Source: Puffinus mauretanicus (lineage: Eukaryota; Chordata; Aves; Procellariiformes; Procellariidae). Taken from it: a stretch of 64,000 nt of DNA. Location: assembly GCA_023333565.1 (NCBI GenBank), contig JAJKFH010001226.1:372001-436000 (forward strand), written 5' to 3'. The notes below the pieces were generated by a model, which was given only the letters and a program-made list of their open reading frames with translations, made no database searches and was not told the DNA's origin. Shown here piece by piece: positions 1 to 12,600 of this stretch (its first letter is position 1; each line of letters opens with the position of its first letter). A program made the position numbers and the translations under genes.

Positions 1-2314
1 AAATATAAATCTGTTGTAATGAATCAGTATTTTTTAAAAATGTTAATACTGATAGTCTATTTCTGGAAAACAAACACTGATTGTAGGTAAGCTGTGAATA
101 GAAGAGGTTAAACTTTGTCAGATAATTAATGTTGTGTGACTTGCTTACTCAGCTGTACTCATGTGCATCCTATGATTTGGGGAATAACACATCTAGCTGT
201 TGTCTGCATGCTTTGCTCAGACTCTTCATTCTTCACCAAGTTGACTGCACGTTAAAAGTCATTCTGTTTTTAAAGTCTCCTGTTAAATGTAAGAATATAT
301 TTAAATAGAATAGTTCTGGAGAAAAAAAAGTGGCTTCATACCATCTTTGTATAAACAAGTAATAAGCGAACATCAGAAATTCAGAACTGCAAAGAGCACC
401 AGCAGTTTGCCTTTACTTCTCTATTGCTTTTGTGTCTGAGACCAGCCCGCCTAGTGTACAAGAAGCTAATCCCGCAGCACCTTTTCTAAAGATGCTAGTG
501 CTTAACAGCTGCATCTCAACAGGAGCTTGGACTTGTGCAGATTCAAGATAGCGCCCTTTCAGATGCACAGTTCCACGTCAAGCTACTTTGTTCACAGTAT
601 CGACTCAGGTAAAGTTACCACAGGAGTCTGCTGAAGATTTCCCTAGGAACTCATTCATTTTGTTCCCAGTTCCCTCCCTTAGGAAGGGCACTGGGATGAT
701 ACAAGAGCTCCACCCTGCTGTTCCTCATCAGGACTTGAGAGTCACCACGGCACTCCTTCCTGGAGGATGAGCTTTGTGTTTAGCTGCCAAACCAAGCCTA
801 GTCCACCCAAGGCCAAGGCCGTGCATGTGGGGGCCTTATCCTCCCAGTGCTACATGGTGACTGCAGTTGGGCTGTTTTCCCAGATCACTAACAATTGTAG
901 GGGGCTCCTTGCCGTACCTCAGGGAGGACTTCACAGAAGTAGTCCACAGATCTGAGACATGTCACCTTGTCATAAAATTTCTGGAGGGACAATGCGAGCA
1001 ACGTGCATGTCCCCATCACCACTCTGTTCTTGACTGCCCACTCGTTCCCGTTCTGCGGGGGCCTTGATTTCCCAGAGAAAGAAGACAGAAAGAGAGTTCT
1101 TGAAAACAAAGAATGAACTATGAATGTGGCTGAAGCCCATTCCTCCTGCACGGAGGAGGCACTCGATTTGTGTTCAGAGGGTCCTCTCACCATGAAAACT
1201 TCAGGCACTTGATAGCGCCCAAAGTTTTTCCTATTTTCTTCTATTTCATAATTACTGCTCTGAAGAACATGGAGTAACTGAGGCAGCAGTGCACAAAACA
1301 GGAGCTTCATACAATTCCTGCGGATTTTTAAAAAATGTTTGAGTGATGTTACATCAGATTATATCAAGGGTAAAATCAATCATGCCAGGATGAAAACCCC
1401 AGGTATTTTCTCCAGTTATTCAATTTAGTTGTAACAAATCCATATAGATGCTTGCAGGACTCATGAGCTGTCCATTGCATGCAGAGTTTTTGCTTTTAGA
1501 GATGTTCAGAATCCAGAGTGTTTTTTTATCAAATAAGAAGTATTTTAAGACAAGTCAGCTTTTGGGACAAATCCATATGACAGTAAATATTTAAAGTGAA
1601 ATCAAAATTCTCATTCTGTCTAATAAATAATAAAGATGTTCATCTTAAAAAATGTCTACTCTAGTAGGTCCTCATCATTAATCATGCATATTCCCTTAGC
1701 AAAAATGTGCTGCGTAAAGAGTATTGTTATATACAGCAAATTTGTCTAGATTTTTTCTTTACAGGCCTATCAAAACCAGGTATTACATAGACAAAATCAA
1801 TAAATAATAAAGATTACTGGTTAGAGGTACAGTAAGGATCTCAACATCAGTTTTCTATTTAGGGAATAACAGACTGGGTTCCATTCCATTACCTTGAAAG
1901 TTAAATTATATGATTACATAAATGTTGTAAAACAGCACTGAGACGTATAAAGTTTTTCCACCATTTGATGCATGTTTTTAACTATTCACCTTAAAACAAA
2001 TTATGATAACGTTAGAGAGCTACTGTAAAAAGCATTGCATTTAGTTCTGTAGTTCTCTTTTGTTTTCATTACCTCTTCACGCCTTTAGAAACACTCAGAG
2101 CCAAAGTTCAGTGGAGAAGCATTAAGACCATATTCAGCTGAAGTTTTCATTGATCTTCCTTCTCAACTTTTAAATACCATTAATTAGACTTTATCTCACA
2201 TCTAAACTGAGGCACTGTGAGATGTATCATTGAAATGTATCACATAAATGTAAGCCTGGATATTTGTCTTTTCCATGATTAGAACGTAACTTTCTACCAT
2301 GATTACACACTGAG

Positions 2315-2320
2315 TTTATT
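2315..2320 (-). terminator. candidate polyadenylation signal AATAAA
   Basis: Minus-strand AATAAA about 1.2 kb past the NDST3 stop codon, the only canonical hexamer I noticed in this flank. ATTAAA variants lie nearby (2348-2343 and 2929-2924). Which of them is used cannot be decided from the sequence. Confidence 0.25.
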
Positions 2321-2575
2321 TTTTTCCCCTAAAGCTTATTCCTTTAATACCAAACATGTTTAAAATATCTGGAACCAGAACCAGTATTTTCATCTGGAAA
2401 TCTTATAGATTTTTGCAGCTGACGTAAACTGAAGGTTACTAAAAGATGCCACAATTTTGATCAGGTTGAGGGATCTTGGAATACACAAAGGATAGGTTGA
2501 AGGCAAATAAATTAAGGAAAAAATAATGGTGCAAATTAAGGCAATCTAAGTATGGATCTGTTTCTGCTCTTTACG

Positions 2576-2665
2576 ACTTTTTCATCCATTTCAGTGGAGT
2601 CACTCCTGATTCACGGCAATGTAAACAGTATCCAGATCTGGCTGCTCATAGAAGCCAGGAGTGAA
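2576..2665. repeat. possible old amniote interspersed repeat fragment
   Basis: The stretch with GTGGAGTCACTCCTGATTCA followed by a spaced AGATCTGGC resembles a widespread old sauropsid repeat that carries 'GAGTCACTCCTGATTTACAC' and 'ATCTGGCC' motifs. I recognise it by motif only and cannot name the family. Confidence 0.25.
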
Positions 2666-3525
2666 AGCCTGTTCATTGCGCTGCTTGAGTTTGGTTCACA
2701 ATTGTTGAAGTATAATACTGCTCATAAGGATTATACTGCAACTTTTGTGCTTCACATGTCCAATTAAATTTCTGTTCAGATACTGGCTATATTCTATATT
2801 TTGCCATTTCAGTCAGTACAAAATCAGACATAGTAATTATGGACAAAGGCCCTTACCACATTGTAAGGGTTTCTTGTTACAGGCTGTAATCATAGGTAAT
2901 GTTTTGTGTGTGTGTGTTTGTTTTTTAATACACTGCTTTTGCCTGTGGCTTCCAGATTTTGCTCCGTGTATTTTGACGCTGTGCACAGCTAAATCATATA
3001 TGATAACTGTACTTCTCACCCTTGTTAGTATATACTTTGGGTATTAGCAAGCTGATTCCAAAGGCAGAAGTACACTTGGCATTTTGTGCTACATTAAGTT
3101 TTCTTATTTTACGCAAGACAATAATCAAATAGTAAGAAAAACTGTCAGCGGTCTAACAGTGGGCTACAAAACCTACATGAGACACGATACTTTTAAACTG
3201 ATATATAAAAATGTAAATATTTACCATGAAATTGGACAGGTCATGTATCTCTGAAGCTTATACCAGTTGCAAATAACTTCCACGTATGTGCACAGTAGTC
3301 CACAAGTCCACAGGCCCAGAAATGTTTATGAGAAAGATCTGGCCCACCAGAGCTCTAAGAAACACATGTATTTTCACAATCCACATGCCAGCATATGGAA
3401 ATAATTTCTACCTTTTACTCTTTTTTGAAGAGGTATATCTTACAAGACCTTCTGGTAGCTACTGGAGTCTTTAGGTATGACGACTGAAGCGTGGAAGAGA
3501 GATTTCAAAAAGCCTTTTTTCAATG

Positions 3526-3645
3526 CTATCTTACTTTCTGTAGCTCCTGTCTCAGCCACGATGGCAGGGGTTGTCCCAATTTGTGTAGGAGTTTTGACAG
3601 TTCCACATTGTGATCTCTGTAGTAGCTTGACAGAAAAGCCCTGCA
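3526..3645 (-). CDS. NDST3: NDST3 exon 14, last coding exon (residues 835-873 and stop)
   Basis: The exon starts after acceptor ATCCATCAG with TGC AGG GCT TTT, in phase 0 with exon 13. It encodes [20 protein letters not shown] and ends [11 protein letters not shown], then TAG at 3528-3526. This is the canonical NDST3 C-terminus. It adds 39 codons to the 834 from earlier exons and brings the protein to 873 residues. A second AG four bases further on (GCAG|GGC) would break the frame. Longer ORFs in other frames cover this exon on both strands and hide it. Confidence 0.94.
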   Translation of the reverse strand, partial: CRAFLSSYYRDHNVELSKLLHKLGQPLPSWLRQELQKVR

Positions 3646-6600
3646 CTGATGGATACAAAAGGAGATATTTTTATTTAATCAAATGCTGTACTACAGTTGC
3701 TGTGAATTCTAGGTTTCAAAGTTTGTTCTACCTGTGTCAAAACTTTACTTTCTCTTATGCAATTTATATTGTTTTATGCTATCTACTGCATGCAAGTTTA
3801 AGCTTTTCATTTAGGAGCTGAACTGTAAAAGATAATTTCAAGGGAAACAAAGGTTGTCCAAAATGAAGACTGAAGTCAAAGCAAAGGATCTGATTCTACT
3901 CTCAGGTAGTCATGTAAATTAAGAATCGCACTGAAGCTGATGTAGTTACTTTGAATTTACTGAAGTGTGATTGAAACCAAAGCTTCTAAAATACCTTTGT
4001 ATGTAGGCACGTACCAATTAGCAACCCCATTTTCAGAAGTATTTGGAGTTGAAAAATACAACAATAAACAAACATAGTCTTGTCTTATCTCTGGCCAAAA
4101 GCCTTCTCACTGAATGTTTTATGTCAGTATGATTCTATTGATGTAGTGTCACTTATAATGTAAGTACTGTGAGAAAAAAGTCCTGGCTTACTCGCCATAT
4201 TAATACATACTGCTGTTCAAACTCTAAGTTTTTATTTGTGTTTTAGTCAGGCTAAATGAAATGGGAATACAGGACAGAATAAACATAAAAGTTACAGCTA
4301 GAATAGGAGACTAAACTGGCCTTGGGTACAGGCTGCAGCATTTAATCTGATGGAAATTTCTTCATTTGAGCATTTGTCTGGGGAAAATATTTATAAAATT
4401 CATGGAAACAGAACCTAACCTCTCTTAAAACTGGTTTATATGAGAGGTTGCATTACTTGTCATGGTCTAACTACTCTCAAAGACAAGGGACCAGACACAA
4501 ATACACATATCTGATCATGACTGAGAAAAAAAACATGCACTGTGGAGCCTCTGCTGCTTAAGTCACTTAGGTAAAAGGGACAGGTCTCCAAGTGAATTTC
4601 AGGGAATTTCAGGGGTGTCAAGTTTATTCTCCTAAGGGGCGCCAAGTTTTAAAAGTTGTTTCTTTAATGACTTAAATTCTTCACTTTTGAAATAAAGAAC
4701 TGAAAAAGTCTATGCTCTCCACAGCTATCTTAAATGTTTCATCTGTAGGGAAAAGTAGCCAAATAACTAACGTCTACTTAATTTTGTCTTCTCTCCTTTC
4801 TTATGATTTTACCTGCGTGGTGTCCCATATGTGGCAACTGAATCCCTGTATAATGCCAATTAGCATAATGGTTTACCTCAGAATCCATAGGAGGGTATTT
4901 TCTACCTTTGCTCTTTCCAAGACACTTTGTTTTTCCTTCTTCCAGGAGCTGACACCAGAAACCTTTATGTGAATCGAACCTGAAACAAATATTTTGCAGT
5001 GTAAAGGCTGTGAAATACTGCAAGGAGGATGCATCTCCCAAGTTCAGACTGAAGACTCAAAAGAGCAAACCTAAGGTTATCAGTCTCATTTTAAGGGCAA
5101 CCAAATCTAAATGTCAGAATCCAAAGGATTTGTGTACATGTATATTTATGATGTACAGAGTGGATGTTACATTCCTGACTGATACCATTGAATCTGTCTT
5201 GCAGCTAATGTGAAAAATAAAGAGAAACTAATTCTCTTTCCTTTCTGTTTACGCATGTCAGCATTCCATGTTCCACTTATGGAAATAAAATTCCTTTCGG
5301 TTCATCCAAAATTCACATGCAATTCTCACAAAGCAACACTTACTTTGTCCATTTGTCAGAGGTCTACTTCTGTAACAGTCAAGCTCCACACTGAGTGGCT
5401 CTGTGGATGATTCACAGAAAATCTAACCCTGAATTGTGTTCTTTGCAGACATTGAAGAATATATCCTACTGACAGCTTGAAGGAGAAGTATGAGAGGCTT
5501 GCTGTGATCTTACTTACAGACTAACTGGTATTTTAGGAATGTAGGAACGTGTGAAAATGATGATTAAATTAACTCACGTTAGGGCTTCAGAGTAATTATA
5601 ATGAGGAGAGACTCCCAGAAATTTCTGTACTTCATCCATTACAGTAGACGGGTCAGTTCTCAGCTGCTGTCCATCAATAATTAGCAACTACAACAAATAA
5701 AATAAATGGAAGTTTAATTTAAAATTCATTATTTCAAGCTTCAAACTGAAAATTCCACCTCTGTCAAACTCATTCATTATACGGACAGTACTGCCCCAGA
5801 GAATGATAATTGGTCCAGTTTTAATTGTCAGCATCATTAATGACCTGGGAGCAGGGTAAATGGCATGTTAATTAAATCTGAAATGATATTAAATTGGAAG
5901 CTGTTGTGACAACAGAGAAATAGCAGTGAAGGATCTAGAAAGATAAGAAATATTGGCAGGAAATCGGGTGAGATTTGTCCAGCCGAGGAAAAAAAGGTAT
6001 TAATGTCTAGAGAAATAACCTATAAGTCTCACAGACACATACATATACATGTTACAGTAATGTTGAAAAGCTTGTCACTGGAAATGACCAGAAAGACAGA
6101 AATCAGTAGGTAGATGTTAGGTGAAATGCCTTACTTCTTAACCCATACAACAATACATAATTGTATGAAAAAAACTTCTTTGAGAATATGAATAAAGGCA
6201 GATGTTATGAGGACATTAAGGCAGGGATGTAGATAGAAACAGAATGTGCAACACATCTCTAGAAAGCCAGGTACTGGTATCTTTGAACTAAATTAACTAG
6301 TTTGGATACGGTCTACTGTATATCATTGCTTTTGCAATGCAAGTTAATCCCTAGTACTTTTACACAGAAAACGTAAGGCTACCAGGGCTGGTTCTTCACT
6401 ATCACTGTGAGATGTAAAATCTGGCAAAAATCTGTATGACAATGCATATTGTTCTATATTCATGGGTTACTTTTGCAGAAAAGCTAATGAAAACATAATG
6501 TAGAGAATTTCATACGAGTATCATGATATTACAGTATTGTGTATTGCATGAAGTCTGCAGGGCTGGCCCAAAAGAGAATATGTGAAATACGTGAATATGG

Positions 6601-9600
6601 AGAATAACACCAACTAGATGTATCGGAGCTTCCTTGGCACACTCTGGGAAAACAGAAGGTGCAGACTCAGCCAACTTGTCTCAGCTAAGCGAGTCCTGGA
6701 TAAACAGAAGTTTCAGATTGCAGCCAACTTCCCTCAACTAAAGTAATCTTTAAATGTTGGGTGAGGAATAGTGCCAGACACACTGCTAATGTCAGAAAAA
6801 TCCATTCCAGAAATAAATCTACCAAGGAGATACTGATCGTGTGATATTGTCTGCCTGGTCTTGTATATCACATGATGTTCAGGACTTAGGATGTGCATCT
6901 TTTGAGGCTTGATCTTACACAGGGCCAGAAGGAGGCTAATGATTTGTATGTTACATGCCAACAGAAGCTTGCAGGGAGATCCAATTTTCAGGTTACTTAT
7001 GTGCCACCTGTACTGAAACCCATGGGTCCATAAACACACACCCTCTGAGGCTCAACGATACACAGAGAAACTAGTCTTAACACAAAGAATACGTTGAGGA
7101 TTCAGGATCGGTGATAGATACCAAATGTAGACTATTAGGAACACCAACATGCCGAATTGTTTCAGTGCATGAATGAGTCCCAATAGAGGCTCTGATATGT
7201 GGATGCACTGTTATGGGCAGCAATGTGTGAGGAATTTCCAAAAACAAAGTGTGCAGAAGAGACCCAGTGCTTTGACAGTTACAGAAAAGTCACGTTAGGC
7301 AAAACATGAATTCACCTAAAAAACTGGTGATGCCAGAGATGGCAAACACGCTGATGTACACAAAGACTTTATCTATATTGCTAACTAAAACAAATCAGAG
7401 TCAGCTTTCTGGTCCCGAGGCCAAATGGCATAGCGTGACCTGGATCCATGTTGCTAAACTGTCTCACCTGCAAAACCAAATTGGTGGGGTCCACACTCCC
7501 CAATGGTAATGGTTCTTGTTATCTTTCTAACTGTGCTCTGGAACTGCTTGGCAAGATGCTTTTTGCTGTGGGTCCAAACTGTGCCAGAAGTGTGTTAAAA
7601 ATCAAGCAGTATGGACAGGAGTGGGACAGTGTGTGAATTCCTGCACAGGTACAGGTTTATTTACTACTACAATCACAGCCTAAGGAGGTTGACACAGTGG
7701 GAGATTACTGCATGAAAGGACCAAGAAGTGGGTGAAGACACATGCATTTAAATATTAAGGTGTTACAAAACCACTAGATCACATCCATTTCCATGTGGTA
7801 ATCCCCATTTCAGAAGGAAAAGGTATTTTTTACACCCCAAAGTACTCAGACACCAAAACTCTTCTCAACCCATGCAGGGAGGGCAACATCCCAGCTGACC
7901 TCCCTTGATGCTAGCTGATACTTGCTACCACTCAGAGTAGACAGAAATATTATTGAGCAGCTTCCCTTTATTTTCCTTCAATTTTTCTTTTGGGAACCCT
8001 GATGGACCATCTGATATTAAAGAGACCACAAAGCACTGCATGCCTGGTTCTCTTCTCCTCAACATTACTGACAAAGAGCCAGACATAGAGCGATGAAGCA
8101 TGAGCAAATGAAAAACAGCTGTAAGTTAAAGGCAGTTCAGGGTACAAGAGAGTTCAAGGAGCAGCAGTGACGTTTCTTGAGCTTCCAGATTATTGTTCTG
8201 ATTTGTTTTGCAGAAGGAGCTCCCAGCTGTAAGGTGCTAAGACATGACATCCTAGCAATGTCTACTACTTAGAACATGGCTACGAAGAATCACAATCAAT
8301 GTCTTAAAACATGCTCTAGTATATCTAGGATATCCCTGAGGATCAGTATTCAGTAAGCAAGACTTTTACAAAGGTAATCTTTTAGGATATTATACATATA
8401 AGATTAGGATGTCAAGTTACAGTCTTATTCACCTGATAAGGTGGGAAGTAAGTTAGCCATCTTTCAATATGGGTAGCATACCATCCAGGTGCTAGACATC
8501 TCTTTTGGAGAGCTCTAAGCTCAGATGGGGCTCGAGGTCCAGCTGTGATCACCTGATAGAAGCTGAATTTTAGAGCTGCAGGATCTTCATGTGACCGCTG
8601 ATGCTGTAAAAGAAGTTACGTTGCTGGAACTTTACACACCACAAAAGTTGGGAAAATAAGACAAAACTGGTTGGTCTTACTGATCTGGCCTTACTGACCT
8701 TGCCATGAGTGATTATTTACATTAAAAGTTACTTAAAGTTAAGAATTCGTCATCTGTATTAATTAATGGAAAATGCTGGGATAAACATTGTTTGTATCAA
8801 TAAATATTGTTTATATCAAAAGAAATCAGAAGCTACACTGATAATAGCAATAACAAACCAGAATGTATAAGTGTTTATTTTCAGTAAACTGAGTGGCAGG
8901 TTTTGTACAAATGAATTGGGCATAATAAACACAAATAGCAAGAAGCTCTGCCTCTAGTAGTTTCATATTTTCTTTTTTTAGCTTACACAAGGTAAATACT
9001 CAGAAAGACAAATTTGAACACGGGTATTTATGAGGATCATCGGATAATTCAGGTCAGAAGAGATCTCAGTAGGTTTCTAGTCAAGCCTCCTGTCCAAAGC
9101 ACGGTAAGCTATGGGATCAGTCTCCAGGTTGTGATTACTTCTCATCAAAAAATAACATAAAATATATCATAGAAGTTCTAAGAACTTTGTTCTCTTTGGA
9201 ATTTTATCTTTTTTTTTTTTTAATATCTTTATTTTGCCAAATTCCTCTTGAAATCTGCAGACCAGAAGAACAAAAATTTCTTAATCTATCTTGTAGTTTG
9301 AGCATGAACTAGATAACTGTGTCTATAAACTAATTTTTGTATGTGCTGATTACATAAATTAATCGAGTAAGTAAGCATTTTTACATGCTTATATTACAGG
9401 CAGACTTTTGAAAAGGTGGTTTCTGGTATTTTAACCCTTGAAAGTTCTTCAGGTTTACATTGACAGATACCTCAGCCCATGAGTGATCATATATGGTGCA
9501 CTGACTGACGAATAAAAGCTTGTATTATCCAAACCCTTTATAAACATATCTACTGAAAGGATTCAAGGTGGAAACCTTGATTTGTGCCTGCCCTTGTTCT

Positions 9601-12600
9601 TCAAAGTGCATACCTGATACCAGGAATACGCCCGATCAGATGGGTCAATGAGGATGGTGATGATCTTGGCCTTGGGGATGAGAGAAGCAGCTCGCTTAGG
9701 AGCATCCTCAGAATGGAAATAGTTGGCACTTTTCTCAAAGAGGAAGTCAGTGGTGACATTAGAAGGAGTGGGGAAGAAATCCATGTACCTAGGAAAGCAA
9801 CATCATTCTCAGAATTACTTAAAAGTTACACAAAGGTTGACAAATCTGTTAAGCGTATTTTATTCTAGAATAATCCATTAAAATAATAGCCTAATTGCCA
9901 AATAAAAGCAAACAGAAGTTTACATTATATTTTTGATCATATCTGACTTGGTACTAGCTTTCTTCGTCTCACTACATATAACTAAACATTGCAGCTATTT
10001 TTTGGTAAGTGGATGAGAACGTTACGATATTCATGTATCTTCTTAAAATTAGTGAATTCTCACTTTCCAGTCAGAACAAAAACTCCTATCAAAGTCAAAA
10101 GCAGAAAATGGGGTTTCCACATCTGACCTTTTGCTGACATCAATTACAGTAATAATTACAGCAATACCGTAAGAAAAAGGTATTCAATATCAGAATTGCT
10201 TTTACTCAAAAGAGAAAACAACGCGCTTATGTGGGGAAGATGCACTGAAAAAAACCCTTTCCTGCTTCTGTTAGTTAGCCTCGGTCTAAATGTAAGCTCG
10301 GACAAAGACTAAGTCAGAGTCAGCTCTGGGAAAAAGCTGTATCTCCATAACCAAAAAAGAAATTGAACTGTTATTTGTGAATACTCTTGCCTTGAAAGAA
10401 TCCTAGCCAATTAGTGGACTAATGAGGAGAGACCTTGTCTCTAATTACCATTTGGTAAGCTCATTACATGCCAGCATTAAAATACACTATCAGACTGAAG
10501 GTCTGAGAGATTTTGTCTGGCAAACAGAATGCAAATCTAAGGGTTAAGCAACTACACCAACGCGTAGTTCTGAGTAACCAAGACTTAACTGTGAGAACCT
10601 GGCAGGGGCGAGTGGGGCATGTAGCGCAGAGGTACAAGTAGGCAAATGGGTGCGGTAGAGGGAGAACCTGTCAAGAGGATATACCTGGTCTGTACAGGTT
10701 GACCACTGGGAGCTTTACGCACCAGTGCTGTGTTAAGATGAAGGTAATTTGGCACATGTCTAGCAGACAAGTTGTATCTGCATGTTAAGGAAGTGGATAC
10801 GGCAGGAGGAATGAGAGAAGCAGCAAAGTGGTCTTCTAGCAGCATGAAAAAATTGATTTTGTGGAAGAACTGGCTCACTGTACTTAGGCTGTCTCCATCA
10901 GTGCGGATCCGCTATACCTCGCATGCATGTCATCTTCTCTGACTTCAAAAGTCTCCACAGCAAGGAGTCAGCTTTCTAATTTCCAGTCATTCAGCCAGCA
11001 TCTCTCTGTTGGTAATAACTGGCTGACTCACCACATTTTGTAATAAGAAGCTGCTGCAACAATTATAACTCTGTAAAAACTAAGTGACTTAAAAAGAAAT
11101 TGGATTTGATATATCTGCACTAAGACCATAGAACAGTGTTCACCCTGTTAATTTTGTGGATGAATATAAAGTCAAAGGCAAGAAAACTATTCTCCCGTAA
11201 ACTGGGGGAAAAAAAAGAAAGAGACAAAATATCAATAATCTTTTACTGGTGCTTCCCAGCCACTACAGCATGTTACCGCTTCTCATCTTGTAGTGCTTCA
11301 TACTGCAGCACTTTCTGAAAGTAAGAGAAATCAAGAATGACCTTCTGGGTGTAGCTATGTCCAGTGACTCCCTGGTAGCCATAGTGAACATGGCAGCAGT
11401 GATACCTACTTTTTTAGCATCACTTACTAACCTTACAGAGACACTAACATTCTCCTAATTACCTGATCATTGAAAAACATTTTGAGAGGCTTTCCCTGTC
11501 CCCCTTTTACCTGATTGCTATTTCTAAATCCTATTTAAAGGAAAAAATGCCTCTCCGTGATATTACCTTTTTTTCTCTTAAGAAATAAGATTTCCAACAG
11601 GAACATAATTTTTGCCTCCATATAGTCAACTAAAAACCATTACTGTCCCAACTTCAAGGGCATGTGTAATGAGAAATACATATTTTGTTACTGTTTTGCA
11701 TATATTAATATATGGATATTTACAAGAAAGCCTCACAAAAGTTAGTGCATTTATGATATTCTGTAGTACGACTGTTAATCCCTTCCATTTATTTATCATT
11801 TTAGAAGGACACTGAAGGTTATTTTTTTATCTCACTCTCTATATAAACAATTACCATTACCAACAGTAATGTAATTTTTGTATTGTTCACAACATATAAA
11901 TTTTTATATTTATACTAATAACCCATCTTACCAATCAATCCCCCTGTGGTAGTTATTTCTATTAAAGAACTGTACCTCCTCAAAGGTTTTTGGGCTGGGG
12001 GAGTTACTAATGATGGAAGGATGCATGATCAGGAACAAATACAAGGCTGTGGTACCTGCAAATAGGATAAAAGTCCAAGATTAAAAAAAAAAAGTACACA
12101 TACACACATTTTTTGGGGGGTCATACCCGCAGATGGACTAAATCAGCTTTATTCCATTTCATTTCAGTGAGGGGATGATGATTTATGTCACCTAAGAATC
12201 TGTGCTTTCTGTGCTTTTAAATTGAAGACATTTAAAGAACTGTAAATAGTTAACACAGAAACTGGAGTGCCAATGCTGAAATCTGTTTTTCACACTTTTA
12301 ATAACTGTGTTTTTAAAATAATTATTGGTTTTTACGAGACTGTCAAAAAATAATTTAAAAATCTTGCACTCAGTAGCTATTGGTGAAGATGAAAGGAAGC
12401 ACAGATGCAATTTTCTGATTACAGAGAAGAAAATTAACCATTAAGTTAATTTATAAACTACTGCAACCTTGCAATTCAACCTGTCCATTAGGAACTTCTT
12501 AACTTGAAATAAGTGCCATGAAATAACAAGTTTCTATAAACAAGACAGTTGCAGGACAGACAAGAACTTGCAGTTAAGAATCTACACCATTTGAAAAATG

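Larger units (their letters stand above)
1..3525 (-). other. NDST3 3' UTR and 3' flank, no gene seen
   Basis: This is AT-rich sequence after the stop codon. The 3' UTR runs leftward from 3525, but its end is not clear. Minus-strand hexamers that could signal polyadenylation are ATTAAA at 2929-2924, ATTAAA at 2348-2343 and AATAAA at 2320-2315. A short (GT)n run sits at 2905-2917. A possible old repeat lies at 2576-2665. No convincing ORF or RNA gene was seen. Confidence 0.5.

Noticed and set aside
3440..3821. ORFs of 72 codons (-) and 114 codons (+) over exon 14
   Set aside because: Both are out-of-frame shadows of the real last exon and its flanks.
1..4876. Last NDST3 exon lying outside the window
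   Set aside because: At first no ORF in this part matched the C-terminus. Reading 3645-3526 in the frame set by exon 13 gives the expected C-terminal 39 residues and stop, so the CDS is complete.
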